Shown here one piece after another: positions 17,262 through 26,214 of a DNA stretch of 64,000 nucleotides. The stretch's first letter is position 1. The number at the start of each line of letters is the position of its first letter. The notes under the pieces were generated by a model. The model worked only from the letters and a program-made list of their open reading frames with translations. It did no database searches and was not told where the DNA came from. The position numbers and the translations under genes are program-made. Location of the stretch: the NCBI RefSeq assembly GCF_016711335.1, contig NZ_JADJTF010000001.1, positions 3,286,001 to 3,350,000 on the forward strand, in the 5' to 3' direction. This DNA comes from Thiofilum sp. Lineage in GTDB: Bacteria > Pseudomonadota > Gammaproteobacteria > Thiotrichales > Thiotrichaceae.

Positions 17262-19532
17262 CTATATTAAGCTAAGTGGTACGTGAAACTTAAAGGTACA
17301 ACCTAGTCCCATCAAATTTTCATCCAACCAGATAGTGCCTTGAACTCTTTTCAGTAGTTCAGTAGATAGCCAGAGACCTATACCGTGTTTTCCCTCATCG
17401 CTACTAGCACTTGAGTACCCTATCTTGAATAATCTATCTAGATTACGAGTATGAATACCAGGTCCATTATCTTGAACAGCGATGCTTAATAAAGAGCTAC
17501 TAGAACTTTTATCCAAAGATATACAAAGATTCACCAATCTAGTTTCATTACGATAATGATGTTTATCGCCATTAAGTATCAAATTAACCATTACAGTTGT
17601 TATGATTGCACTGGGTATACCTAACGTTATATCAGGTATCTGCCCAATTTTAAGCACCGTGTTACCCTCTACAAACGATGATTGTACTAAGCGTTCTACC
17701 TGCCTAACCACATCCACTAATTTGATGGGACTAAAACGATGGCTTAAACCTTGTAATAAAATATCAATTAGCTCAGTAGCTTGCTGAGTCTGCTCCTTTA
17801 ACTGACTACCTAACTTAGCAAGCTTTGTAAGATTCATATCCTTATGCTCGATCATTAATCCTATTAAATGACCAATATTAGCTAAATTATTTAAATAGTT
17901 TTGATACTCGTGTGCCAAACTATGTACTAACACCCCGCTACTAATAAAATTGGCATGATGGTCTACCCAAATACGCCATGCTTTATCATTTAAACTTTGT
18001 ATAATTAGCTGAGTAATTAAACCATGATAACTACTATTAGTAGCGTTGTAACCAATACCCAAAATATACTTAGTTTCACTGCTAATGCTAAGAAACTGCC
18101 AAACAGCTTTTTGATTATGAATACCTAGTAAAATATTTTTATCATTACTATAACTTAGCTCTGTGTACTTACCGCGAATTAAAACCTTTAAATCAGAGTG
18201 CTGTTCAATATAAGATAAATCATCTGGCTTAAATGGTATTGAGCCTATTCCAACACTCCAACTAAGGCTCTGTTTTTTTTCAACCTCTAGTAAAATAATA
18301 AAACTAGCCATGCCCTGCTGAATTATTTCATGTACTAGCTCAGGTAATTCTTTAGCACGATTAGGTTGGGCGAGTTGAGCTAAATTATGATAATAAGGTG
18401 AGGTGCGCCATAGATTATCGCTCTCCTCATGCTTTAGTAACTGTTCTAATTGATCTATTTTAATAGGGCGTACCAAAAAACCTTTTAAAAAAGGAAGCTT
18501 TTTACGCGCATAATCAATGTCTTTTTGCTCAATATAGCTCGAAATCAAAACGAAATCTGGTACTATAGACAAACCATCTTCTATTATTAACTTATAAGTT
18601 TGATCAATAAGCTCAGTTCCTTGATAAGGCTGAGGTAGCGCATAATCTACTAATACTAAATCAATGGCGGTGGATTTAATTTTTTCATACAAACTTTTAG
18701 CAGCAATACCTATTCGCCCATGAATAACCTGAATACATTCCACCTCGACTCCATTCTTCGTCAACAACTGACAAAGTAATTGAAGTTTTTTCTCTGTATC
18801 ATCTAATACCGCTATTCTCTTACCTAATAGCAGTTTTTTTCCATCAATAGGTTGTTCTAGCTGCTTATCTTTGAAAGCTTGCAACTCGGTATTTGAGGCT
18901 AATAAGGTGGTAGGACTATAATAGGATTTATAATAAAAACTGGCATCTCGATGGTGAATACACTTGATTAGACTGGCTTCTGAAAACAGGGGTAATGATT
19001 TTAAATCTATAATCTCTAACTCTACCCAATCCTCTATCCATAACGATAAACGTTTACTACTAGGATTAATAGGGCGCTCAGTTAAGCTACCATCCTCCCA
19101 AGGTAACTCTTCTAAAGGTAAATACACACGAGCATCCGGTTGCTTGTAGCCTTTTTCATTGGGATGTAGCTGTACATAATACCCTATGAGATTATTAGCT
19201 TTTAAAACCTCAGCTACTACCTGTCCCTTGACTAACATCCCTATTTCTAGAGGAACCTCATCCTCTGAACGCTCAGCCCAGCGCTCATTGACATAATAAA
19301 CGCCCCCATCCTCAGTACGCCGATGCATCACTAAGACCTTAAGCTCTTTACCAACTTGATATTCATGTAACTGCCCCATGAGCTGCTCAGACTTCCAAGC
19401 CTTACTATCACTTTGATATAAACGTAGTAATTGCCCACCCTCTAGACGAAGATCGCAGTTATCCAAGCGCTGTACGACAATACGAGCGGTAACAACTTGG
19501 TTAATTAAATTCACTGGCGGGATATGCGGCAT
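17262..19532 (-). CDS. histidine kinase with N-terminal OB/S1-like region and receiver
   Basis: First gene of the cassette, 756 aa from the ATG at 19532 (AGGTGA upstream; a GTG at 19544 is less likely). Residues 1-235 contain two beta-rich segments that resemble S1/OB-fold modules (for example MLVKGQVVAEVL then YYVQLHP); this is pattern resemblance only. A receiver follows (Asp244/Asp245, phosphoacceptor Asp296 in LVLVDYALP), in which the usual conserved Lys is Arg355 (LVRP). A linker leads to the kinase core: His541 in LAHEYQN, an N-box (VNLILNGDKH), G1 DNGPG and G2 GKHGIGLWL. No transmembrane helix. It is 81 bp from the ynjF-like gene, so transcription from the ynj operon is possible. Confidence 0.8.
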   Translation of the reverse strand: MPHIPPVNLINQVVTARIVVQRLDNCDLRLEGGQLLRLYQSDSKAWKSEQLMGQLHEYQVGKELKVLVMHRRTEDGGVYYVNERWAERSEDEVPLEIGMLVKGQVVAEVLKANNLIGYYVQLHPNEKGYKQPDARVYLPLEELPWEDGSLTERPINPSSKRLSLWIEDWVELEIIDLKSLPLFSEASLIKCIHHRDASFYYKSYYSPTTLLASNTELQAFKDKQLEQPIDGKKLLLGKRIAVLDDTEKKLQLLCQLLTKNGVEVECIQVIHGRIGIAAKSLYEKIKSTAIDLVLVDYALPQPYQGTELIDQTYKLIIEDGLSIVPDFVLISSYIEQKDIDYARKKLPFLKGFLVRPIKIDQLEQLLKHEESDNLWRTSPYYHNLAQLAQPNRAKELPELVHEIIQQGMASFIILLEVEKKQSLSWSVGIGSIPFKPDDLSYIEQHSDLKVLIRGKYTELSYSNDKNILLGIHNQKAVWQFLSISSETKYILGIGYNATNSSYHGLITQLIIQSLNDKAWRIWVDHHANFISSGVLVHSLAHEYQNYLNNLANIGHLIGLMIEHKDMNLTKLAKLGSQLKEQTQQATELIDILLQGLSHRFSPIKLVDVVRQVERLVQSSFVEGNTVLKIGQIPDITLGIPSAIITTVMVNLILNGDKHHYRNETRLVNLCISLDKSSSSSLLSIAVQDNGPGIHTRNLDRLFKIGYSSASSDEGKHGIGLWLSTELLKRVQGTIWLDENLMGLGCTFKFHVPLSLI

Positions 19533-19613
19533 GCTGACTCTCACCTGAACAGGGATTAACCAAGCATAGCAGTAATTATTAACCTTGCCTAGTGAGATTC
19601 GAGTGTGCTTTAA

Positions 19614-20222
19614 CTAAGAATCAAACACCTCCCACCCTGCTTTAATCCGTAATGCCGTAGTCATAAAACACAAAGCCGCAAAGCTATAAGCCAAGACGGG
19701 AAAATAACTGGGAAATAAACACATTAAAATAAATACTGCAATCGTTTCCGTAGCCTCGGTTAATCCCCCTAAATAATAAAAACCCTTTTCAGTATAAGCC
19801 GTGCTAGTCAAACCACGCTTGGCAGCAATGATTGCAAAAGCTAGAAAACTGCATCCCGTGCCAATAAAGGCATAAATTAATACTGCGGCGGCTAAAGCAT
19901 TTTGAGCAGGATTTGCCAAAGCAAACCCTAAGGGAATGGCAGAATAAAACAAAAAGTCTAAGGTAATATCTAAAAAAGCACCTCGATCCGTGGGTTGTTG
20001 TAATCTAGCTATAGCTCCATCCAAGCCATCAGCTAGTCTATTTAACATAATTAAGATTATTGCAATTGAATAACAATCAAAATAAAGCGCGGGCAAAGTC
20101 AACAGTCCTAATACAAACCCTAGAATCGTGACCTGATTAGGACTCACTCCCTGAGCCACTAAACGCTGAGCCAAGATTGTTAGCACGGGTTTTAAGCGAG
20201 CTATAATAGTTTTATCTAACAT
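19614..20222 (-). CDS. ynjF: CDP-alcohol phosphatidyltransferase (YnjF-like)
   Basis: Integral membrane enzyme of the CDP-alcohol phosphatidyltransferase family, which joins a CDP-activated lipid or alcohol to a second alcohol. 202 aa with about six hydrophobic segments. The family motif is intact: DGLDGAIAR then GAFLDITLD (D-x2-DG-x2-AR-x8-G-x3-D-x3-D). It overlaps the ATPase gene by 7 bp and closes the ynj-type operon, as ynjF does in E. coli. Its substrate is unknown; the link with an ABC importer suggests lipid-precursor metabolism, which is inference. Confidence 0.88.
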   Translation of the reverse strand: MLDKTIIARLKPVLTILAQRLVAQGVSPNQVTILGFVLGLLTLPALYFDCYSIAIILIMLNRLADGLDGAIARLQQPTDRGAFLDITLDFLFYSAIPLGFALANPAQNALAAAVLIYAFIGTGCSFLAFAIIAAKRGLTSTAYTEKGFYYLGGLTEATETIAVFILMCLFPSYFPVLAYSFAALCFMTTALRIKAGWEVFDS

Positions 20223-20863
20223 CCCTTACCCCCTAATGCTGAATTCAACTGCACCACTCGCCCCCCCGCAGGTACATCTTCATGATCATGGGTTACCAAT
20301 AACACCGGAATCTGTAAGGCTTGCACCTGCTCAAACACCCAATCCCTGACCTGCGCCCGCAAAGCACGATCTAATTTAGCAAAAGGCTCATCCAACAATA
20401 ACGCCTGCGGCTGGGCTACTAAAGCACGTAACACACTCACCCGCGAACGCTGCCCACCCGACAAAGTAGCCGGATCACGCACATAAAACCCACCTAACCC
20501 CACCTGTCCCAACACCTGCTCAATATATTCTCGTCGCGCTTTACCTTTAAAAGTATTGGGCAAAGCGAATGCCAGATTTTGTCCCACACTCCAATGCGGA
20601 AATAACACATCATCCTGAAAAATAACCCCAATGCGGCGCTGCTCTATTGGCAACTGATTCAGCACTCGACTATTCAATTGCAACTGACCTTGTGCTTGAA
20701 ATACTTCGGGCAAAGCTCCCAATATCCAACTCAAAAGCGTTGATTTACCACTACCTGACCCCCCCATTAGAGTCATGATCTCACCCTTGGCAATCGTAAG
20801 ATTCAGGTCTGAAATCAACACTTGATTATTTTTTGCAATCGTCACATCACTGAGCTGAAGCAT
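20216..20863 (-). CDS. ynjD: ABC transporter ATP-binding protein (YnjD-like)
   Basis: ATPase subunit of the ynj-type importer. 215 aa from the ATG at 20863 (MLQLSDV), close to the E. coli YnjD length; the longer open frame upstream is just the 112-bp repeat element read through. Motifs: Walker A GGSGSGKST, Q-loop FQDDVLF, signature LSGGQRSR, Walker B ALLLDEP and the switch His in VTHDHED. Long stretches such as SVGQNLAFALPNTFKGKARR are characteristic of YnjD. The start has only a weak ribosome-binding site, so its translation may depend on the structure of the repeat element just upstream. Confidence 0.92.
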   Translation of the reverse strand: MLQLSDVTIAKNNQVLISDLNLTIAKGEIMTLMGGSGSGKSTLLSWILGALPEVFQAQGQLQLNSRVLNQLPIEQRRIGVIFQDDVLFPHWSVGQNLAFALPNTFKGKARREYIEQVLGQVGLGGFYVRDPATLSGGQRSRVSVLRALVAQPQALLLDEPFAKLDRALRAQVRDWVFEQVQALQIPVLLVTHDHEDVPAGGRVVQLNSALGGKGC

Positions 20864-20869
20864 CTGTGC

Positions 20870-20981
20870 ACTCGCTACTAGGTTATATTGCTGGAGCAGT
20901 CTTGGCGGCAGGGATGCCGCCTTGAAGCGTACAAGGACGTATTTACAGCGCCTGCGTAAGGAATACAACCTAGTAGCGAGT
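20870..20981. repeat. 112-bp element with 20-bp terminal inverted repeats
   Basis: The ends match in 19 of 20 bases: ACTCGCTACTAGGTTATATT at 20870-20889 and its inverted copy at 20962-20981. An internal hairpin (GGCGGC / GCCGCC, 20904-20921) is followed by an ACAAGGACGTATTTACAGCG segment. This looks like a REP/MITE-type intergenic repeat. It lies in the ynj operon between the permease and ATPase genes, ending 3 bp from the permease stop and 7 bp from the ATPase start. No second copy was seen in the window. Confidence 0.75.
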
Positions 20982-20984
20982 AAC

Positions 20985-22577
20985 TCAACGCAAGCCCACT
21001 CTATCCCGTGCTTGCCAATGTGCCAAACTATTCATTAGCATAAACATCAACCACGGCAACAACGCCTGCCCCACAGCATAGACCGCTAAAGTACGCCGAT
21101 TTCCCCCCGCACTGAGCGCTACCGCCTCGGTCGTCATAGTATTAATCCGCCCAGCCCCCATCATTAAGGTAGGCAAATATTGAGCTACACTTACCGCAAA
21201 ACCTACCGCTAAAGCTGCACTCATGGGTCGCCATAAAATGGGTAATTTCACCCACCACAACACCTGCCAATAACCATAACCCAAAGCTCTAGCACTCGTA
21301 CTTAAGCGTGCATCAAAACCACGATAGGTACTCGCCAATACCAGTAATACATAGGGCAACACCCATAATAAATGACTCCAAATCAATGCCAGATAAGTAC
21401 TCTCCGCTTGTAGGCGAATCACCACTTCATATTGTGCGGCTACCAAAGGCACTGCTGGCAGCACTAAGACCCAATAACTCACACCATCCCAGCGCTGTTT
21501 AATAGACTCCAACCACGCAACTACTAGCATTAAAGCCAACACACTACTCGCTACACCAATGACCACTGTATTGCCTAATAAACTCCAGTCTAATTGTGAC
21601 CAGCCCTTAATTGTCCAAGTACTAGGTAAGAGTGCAGGGAAAAACCAATGATTCGCGAATGACCAGATCAATAATAGTAGCAAAGCTAGCCAGCCACTGA
21701 GCACTATACCAACCCCCCAAATAGGTTTGATAGGTAGGTGAACCGACTTCCAGCGCTTACCAGAGGGTGCTTGATTAAAAACTTGTAATACTTTGAAACT
21801 CAACCAACCGCAGATAGCCGCGCCCACTAGGATGAGCATTAAAAGTAGAGAAACAGCACTGCCCATCGCATAACGCTCAGGGTTAATGTCATTGAACCAT
21901 TGCCAACCTAATACTGCCAAAGGGGGCGGAGTAGTAGGCGCTAAAATCAATGCCATATCTACCACAGACACGCTATAAGCCATGACTGCCAGTAAAGGCC
22001 AAGCCAAACGCGGGAGTATTTGCGGCAAAAGTACTTGCAACCAACCTTGTAGCCTGCCATACCCTAGACTTTGCGCGACTTGTAAAGCGCTTATCGTGCC
22101 TTGCTGTTGTAATACCGCTGCCAATACCCAGAGCAAAAACCAGCTTTCTTTTAAAGCTAGCGCCAGCATTAAACTCAACGCATAGGGATCTTGGGGCGTT
22201 AACCATAAGGGTGGACTCGCCCACTCCAAGACAGGTGCTAGTAAGCGGGCAATCAATCCACTGGGTGCAAGCAAAAACCCTAAACCCACCGCAAAGGCAG
22301 CGTGAGGGAATGCCAGTAAGAGCGCTAAGCGCCGTGTGAGCCATTGCCAAACTGTACTTGGATAAAGCACCATCATGGTACTTAAAGCAAGGGCTAAAGC
22401 GAGTAGTGTTGAGCCTAATGCAGAAATTAAGGTATGGCGCAAGGCAATAACGAACTGTGGCTCTTGCACAAGGACTTGCCACACAGCAAGGTTCATAGCA
22501 GGCTGAAGCACTCCACCCAATGCCCATAGCACTGGAAGGAAGATCAGACTCAATCCCAGTAGTGCCAGCCCGCGCAA
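20985..22577 (-). CDS. ynjC: ABC transporter permease, fused two-half type (YnjC-like)
   Basis: Inner-membrane permease of 530 aa with two binding-protein-dependent transport domains in one chain, about twelve hydrophobic segments. Each half has an EAA-type loop (for example VAQSLGYGRLQGWLQVLLPQ in the first half and ARALGYGYWQVLWWVKLP in the second) that would contact the YnjD-like ATPase. The single-chain architecture and position between the binding protein and ATPase match E. coli ynjC (about 511 aa). It starts 3 bp after the binding-protein stop. Confidence 0.92.
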   Translation of the reverse strand: MRGLALLGLSLIFLPVLWALGGVLQPAMNLAVWQVLVQEPQFVIALRHTLISALGSTLLALALALSTMMVLYPSTVWQWLTRRLALLLAFPHAAFAVGLGFLLAPSGLIARLLAPVLEWASPPLWLTPQDPYALSLMLALALKESWFLLWVLAAVLQQQGTISALQVAQSLGYGRLQGWLQVLLPQILPRLAWPLLAVMAYSVSVVDMALILAPTTPPPLAVLGWQWFNDINPERYAMGSAVSLLLMLILVGAAICGWLSFKVLQVFNQAPSGKRWKSVHLPIKPIWGVGIVLSGWLALLLLLIWSFANHWFFPALLPSTWTIKGWSQLDWSLLGNTVVIGVASSVLALMLVVAWLESIKQRWDGVSYWVLVLPAVPLVAAQYEVVIRLQAESTYLALIWSHLLWVLPYVLLVLASTYRGFDARLSTSARALGYGYWQVLWWVKLPILWRPMSAALAVGFAVSVAQYLPTLMMGAGRINTMTTEAVALSAGGNRRTLAVYAVGQALLPWLMFMLMNSLAHWQARDRVGLR

Positions 22578-22580
22578 AAC

Positions 22581-23756
22581 TTATTGGCTACCGTAGCGTT
22601 TTAACCATTCTGTTTCTAGCGCTTCCACCCATGAAGCATGAGGTTCAGGTAAGGTTGGAACAGTCTCCGCCAAAGCACCCTTGGCTTTATTATTCATCGT
22701 GGCTTGTTGCTCAGTGGTGAGCTTGGTGACATCTACTACTGTAGGATCGCCCCAAATTTTCACATCTGCTTTACGAGCTTGAGCTTCAGGGGAAAGCAGG
22801 AAATTCGCTACCACTTGCGCCCCCTCTTTTGCCTTAGCATTGGCAGGAATCGCAAGGAAATGTACATTGCCAATGGTGCCTTTAGTAAACCCAAAACTAT
22901 AGGCAGTATCGGGCAATTGACCACTTTCGATCAAATTCGCCGCTTCATTGGGATTAAAGGTTAGGGCTAATAGCAACTCACCATCCGCCAGTAACGGGAT
23001 CATATCGGCTTGTGTCGCTGGAAAATTTTTACCCTCACGCCATGTCACTGGATGCAGCTCATCTAAGTAATCCCATAAGGGTTGAGTGTGTGCTGCCCAT
23101 TGTGCGCTATCGACAGGCTGCTGCAATACGGCGGGGTCTGGAGTGAGTTCGGTCAATAATTGCTTAAGAAAGGTAGTACCGTGAAAGGCTGGGGGCTTAG
23201 GGTAAGTCACACGCCCCGGATTAGTTTTAGCAAAGGCTAGCAATTCAGCCGCCGAACGCGGTGGCTCGGCGACCTTGGCTTTATCCGCAATAAAAGTTAA
23301 TTGTGCCATACCCCACGGAGCTTCGAGATTATCGGTACTTTCCGAAAAATCTTGGCGCACTGGTTTAGTTAAATCCACGTATTGCCAATTAGGTAGTGCT
23401 TCTACCCAATTGCCATACAGCGCGTTGGCTTGCTTAAGGGCTTTGAAATTTTCGCCATTCACCCACATTAAATCGACCGTGCCATCCGTCGAGCGTCCGG
23501 CGTCTAGCTCCGTTTTAATGCGTTTAACGACTTCTGCTGCATCGGTGATCTTGACGTGCTTGAGAGTCACACCATAACGCTCTTGAGTTTGTTGAGCCGC
23601 CCAATCAATATACTGATTAATGCTCTCACCGCCACCCCAAGCGTTAAAGTACACAGTTTGACCTTTAGCCTTGGACTCGACACTCGCCCAATCCGCCGCA
23701 CCTACCGCTGTGGCAATCCCTAACCCTATTAAACCCGCCAACCACGCTGTTTTCAT
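22581..23756 (-). CDS. ynjB: ABC transporter substrate-binding protein (YnjB-like)
   Basis: Periplasmic binding protein of 391 aa. The N-terminal signal peptide (cleavage likely after AVGA, near residue 20) is followed by the ynjB-like start QTVYFNAWGGGESINQYIDW. Family resemblance and gene order identify it as YnjB, whose ligand is uncertain; distant relatives bind thiamine, polyamines or metal ions. It lies 9 bp downstream of the secreted repeat protein and directly before the permease, so the operon probably starts at the repeat protein. Confidence 0.92.
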   Translation of the reverse strand: MKTAWLAGLIGLGIATAVGAADWASVESKAKGQTVYFNAWGGGESINQYIDWAAQQTQERYGVTLKHVKITDAAEVVKRIKTELDAGRSTDGTVDLMWVNGENFKALKQANALYGNWVEALPNWQYVDLTKPVRQDFSESTDNLEAPWGMAQLTFIADKAKVAEPPRSAAELLAFAKTNPGRVTYPKPPAFHGTTFLKQLLTELTPDPAVLQQPVDSAQWAAHTQPLWDYLDELHPVTWREGKNFPATQADMIPLLADGELLLALTFNPNEAANLIESGQLPDTAYSFGFTKGTIGNVHFLAIPANAKAKEGAQVVANFLLSPEAQARKADVKIWGDPTVVDVTKLTTEQQATMNNKAKGALAETVPTLPEPHASWVEALETEWLKRYGSQ

Positions 23757-23765
23757 ACCTATCCT

Positions 23766-24512
23766 TTAATTGCCTAAGAAATATAGCCGATACGCCGAAC
23801 CATCATGTAATAACCCCACCCGTGGATTATTCGTAGCAGGCATACCCACTAGATTAAGTACTGGAATAGAATTTAAACCATATTGGTATTGATTGTTAGC
23901 TCGATTAAAGCTACCTTGGTAAAACTGAGTTTTGCTCCCCCGTTTAAAGGCATAAATCCGATACGCTGAACCATCATGCAGCATTTCCCAACGTGACCAA
24001 TCGGTATCGGCAGGAAAACCCGTAATATTCATTGCTGGAATCGAGTTGTGACCAAATTTATAGGTTTCAGTCCCATCAACCCATGCAAATTGATAAAGCT
24101 TATTAGGATTACCTCGTTGCTTAAGATACAGGCGATAAGCCGAACCATCGTGCAACATGGCAAAGGTACTGGTATCAGCATCCGCAGGTGTGCCGACCAG
24201 TTTTAACTCTGGAATGGAGTCATAGCCATACTCATAGGCTTCGGTATCAGGATTAAAGGCAAATTGATAAATCGTATCTTTGCTACCTTTTTTAAAGGCA
24301 TATAAGCGATAAGCTGATTTATCGTGCAGCATCGCCCAACGCGACCAATCAGCATCGGCGGGTGCTCCGGTGATCTGCATATTGGGGATGGAATTATGAC
24401 CGTATTCATAGTTGGAGGTATTCGGAACCCATGCGGATTGATTGAGAGAAGCCGCTAGCAGTAGAGAGGGACTCAGCAATAATGCTGCTAATAGAGCACG
24501 GTATGTTGTCAT
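23766..24512 (-). CDS. secreted protein with four 58-residue repeats
   Basis: 248 aa from the ATG at 24512 (AGG eight bases upstream; GTG at 24521 is an alternative). A signal peptide is followed by four tandem repeats of about 58 residues; the last is truncated. Each has a core NSIP ... GxPADAD ... MLHDGSAYRLY, then a basic linker and YQFxFN. Repeats 1 and 3 share DWSRW and a GSK linker, while 2 and 4 share LKLVG/LNLVG, so the array probably arose by duplicating a two-repeat unit. A small beta-propeller or lectin-like fold is plausible but unproven. I know no named function. It appears to head the ynj operon, and could be an extracytoplasmic accessory of that importer. Confidence 0.75.
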   Translation of the reverse strand: MTTYRALLAALLLSPSLLLAASLNQSAWVPNTSNYEYGHNSIPNMQITGAPADADWSRWAMLHDKSAYRLYAFKKGSKDTIYQFAFNPDTEAYEYGYDSIPELKLVGTPADADTSTFAMLHDGSAYRLYLKQRGNPNKLYQFAWVDGTETYKFGHNSIPAMNITGFPADTDWSRWEMLHDGSAYRIYAFKRGSKTQFYQGSFNRANNQYQYGLNSIPVLNLVGMPATNNPRVGLLHDGSAYRLYFLGN

Positions 24513-24684
24513 CGTTGTCACCTTTGATTACTTTACACAGAACACTAACACTTTGAGCCTCAAGCTCGCAGACAGTATACGCTAAGCCTTCTTTGACGAA
24601 TATCAATAATCAGAGTGATGTTTAAAAATTCTCTACAAAATATTCATGTCATCCCAGTCTACTTTGATTTTTCTATATACGCCT

Positions 24685-25325
24685 TCATTTTGATTGAGTA
24701 GCTGCACCTGTACTAGCTTTAATACCCCAACGGACACCATCAATGGTTTTAAAATAAAACACTCCATCCTCATTCATCGTTACGGCATTCGCATTTTCTT
24801 GCTCAAACCAAAACGCTGTTGCACAGGAACTATAACGAATCAAAGCAGGTTTTTTTACGAAAAAAGATAAAGGATATTGTTTTAATAGCCCACCTTTTTT
24901 ATACAACCAAACCACTATAGGGTTCTTATCATCTCTCATTACATAATTAGCCACCTTAATAATACTTCCTTCATTATCGATCAAAATATCGTAGTTAGTG
25001 GAAAAAAATACTTACGGCTCGCCTCTGGATGAATATTATTGATAGTCCATAACTGCTGCAAACCACCATCCTGTTTGATTTTATAAACCACTCCGTAAGC
25101 CGGCTTTTTTTCAAAAAAATCATACCCCTGACCTTTTTGTTCCCAAAAAGTAGGTACCATCTTCAATAAAAACAGCCCATTATTAGAAATTCGCATTAGC
25201 GCTAAAGGTGAGTTTAAAACTTTAAGTTGATTAGCAGGAGAACGGTAGCGTGGCGGTGAACAAGCCAATGCAGCATCTGCTATTAAAATACTTCCCAACA
25301 AAAATGCTATTAATTTATATTTCAT
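24685..25325 (-). pseudogene. exported protein gene broken by a frameshift in a T7 run
   Basis: Two adjacent frames appear to be one gene of about 213 codons. The first (25325-24981) has a signal peptide ending near ADAALA and reads normally to ASRKYFF. The second (to 24685) continues a compatible protein. Adding one T to the coding-strand T7 run at 25002-25008 joins them without a stop as YFFSTNYDILIDNEGS. As given, the first frame ends 14 codons later or so. It could be a true pseudogene, a slippage-controlled gene or a sequencing error. The function is unknown; the joined protein shows no motif I recognise. Confidence 0.65.
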
Positions 25326-25422
25326 GTCAAGATACCAATTGTTAATTGATCAATATTATAGTTATTGCTTAATGAATAAAACAATAAAAAATGAATTTTT
25401 CACAACAATTGGAGGTAAAAAA

Positions 25423-26214
25423 CTAATCCTTCGATACTTTATTTATTTTTAACGGCACTACCCAAGGATAGGGCATACTACCCAACACACACTCCACTCC
25501 ATACACCTGAGCTAATAACGCTGGCGTTAATACCTGCTCCGGTTTGCCCTCAGCCACTATTTGCCCGTGTTGCATTAAACATAAACGATCACAATACCGC
25601 GCCGCTAATGCCAAATCATGTAAAACAACTATGCCTGCTTTCTCACCTTGTGCAAACTCACGCAAGAGCTGCATGGTTTGTAATTGATGCCCTAAATCCA
25701 GTGCAGCTACTGGCTCATCTGCTAATAGTAGTTGCGGCTCGGAGGCTAAGGCGCGTGCCAATAATACCCGTGCACGTTCACCGCCTGATAAAGTCGTCGC
25801 ATCACGCTCACGTAATAATTCCAAATCGGTTTGCTTGAGTACTTGCTCTAATACTTGTCGATCTGCATCCGTCAGTTTTTGCCAAGCCGCTAAATGCGGT
25901 AAGCGCCCCAAAGCCACTAAACGCTCCACCGTTAAAGGCCAATGAATCGCTCCATTTTGCTCTAACCATGCAAGCGCTTTAGCACGCTCATTAGGAGCTA
26001 TATTAATTAAATCATTACCTTGCCAAAGTACTCGCCCCGATTGAGGCTTTAATAAACTGGCTAATACTTTCAAAAGAGTGGATTTACCCGCACCATTAGG
26101 ACCAATTAAGCCAATTAACTCCCCTACTCTCACGTCCATTGAAACCTGATTTAAAATCATGCGTTTGGCTTGGCTAAAACTGATGGCTTTGGCTTTTAAT
26201 AGGCTATTACTCAT
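25423..26214 (-). CDS. ABC transporter ATP-binding protein, FecE/BtuD/HmuV type
   Basis: ATPase of an importer for cobalamin, haem or ferric siderophore. 263 aa from the ATG at 26214, which overlaps the permease stop by 4 bp and has AGGAGG upstream; the longer open frame starts inside the permease gene. Motifs: Walker A GPNGAGKST, signature LSGGERAR, Walker B LLLADEP and switch His in VLHDLALAARYCD. It has the long loops typical of the FecCD-partner ATPases. No TonB-dependent receptor or B12 riboswitch lies nearby, so the ligand stays open. Confidence 0.92.
   Translation of the reverse strand: MSNSLLKAKAISFSQAKRMILNQVSMDVRVGELIGLIGPNGAGKSTLLKVLASLLKPQSGRVLWQGNDLINIAPNERAKALAWLEQNGAIHWPLTVERLVALGRLPHLAAWQKLTDADRQVLEQVLKQTDLELLRERDATTLSGGERARVLLARALASEPQLLLADEPVAALDLGHQLQTMQLLREFAQGEKAGIVVLHDLALAARYCDRLCLMQHGQIVAEGKPEQVLTPALLAQVYGVECVLGSMPYPWVVPLKINKVSKD

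Noticed and set aside
20864..20968. N-terminal extension of the ynjD-like frame
   Set aside because: It is the inverted-repeat element translated; homologues begin at MLQLSDV.
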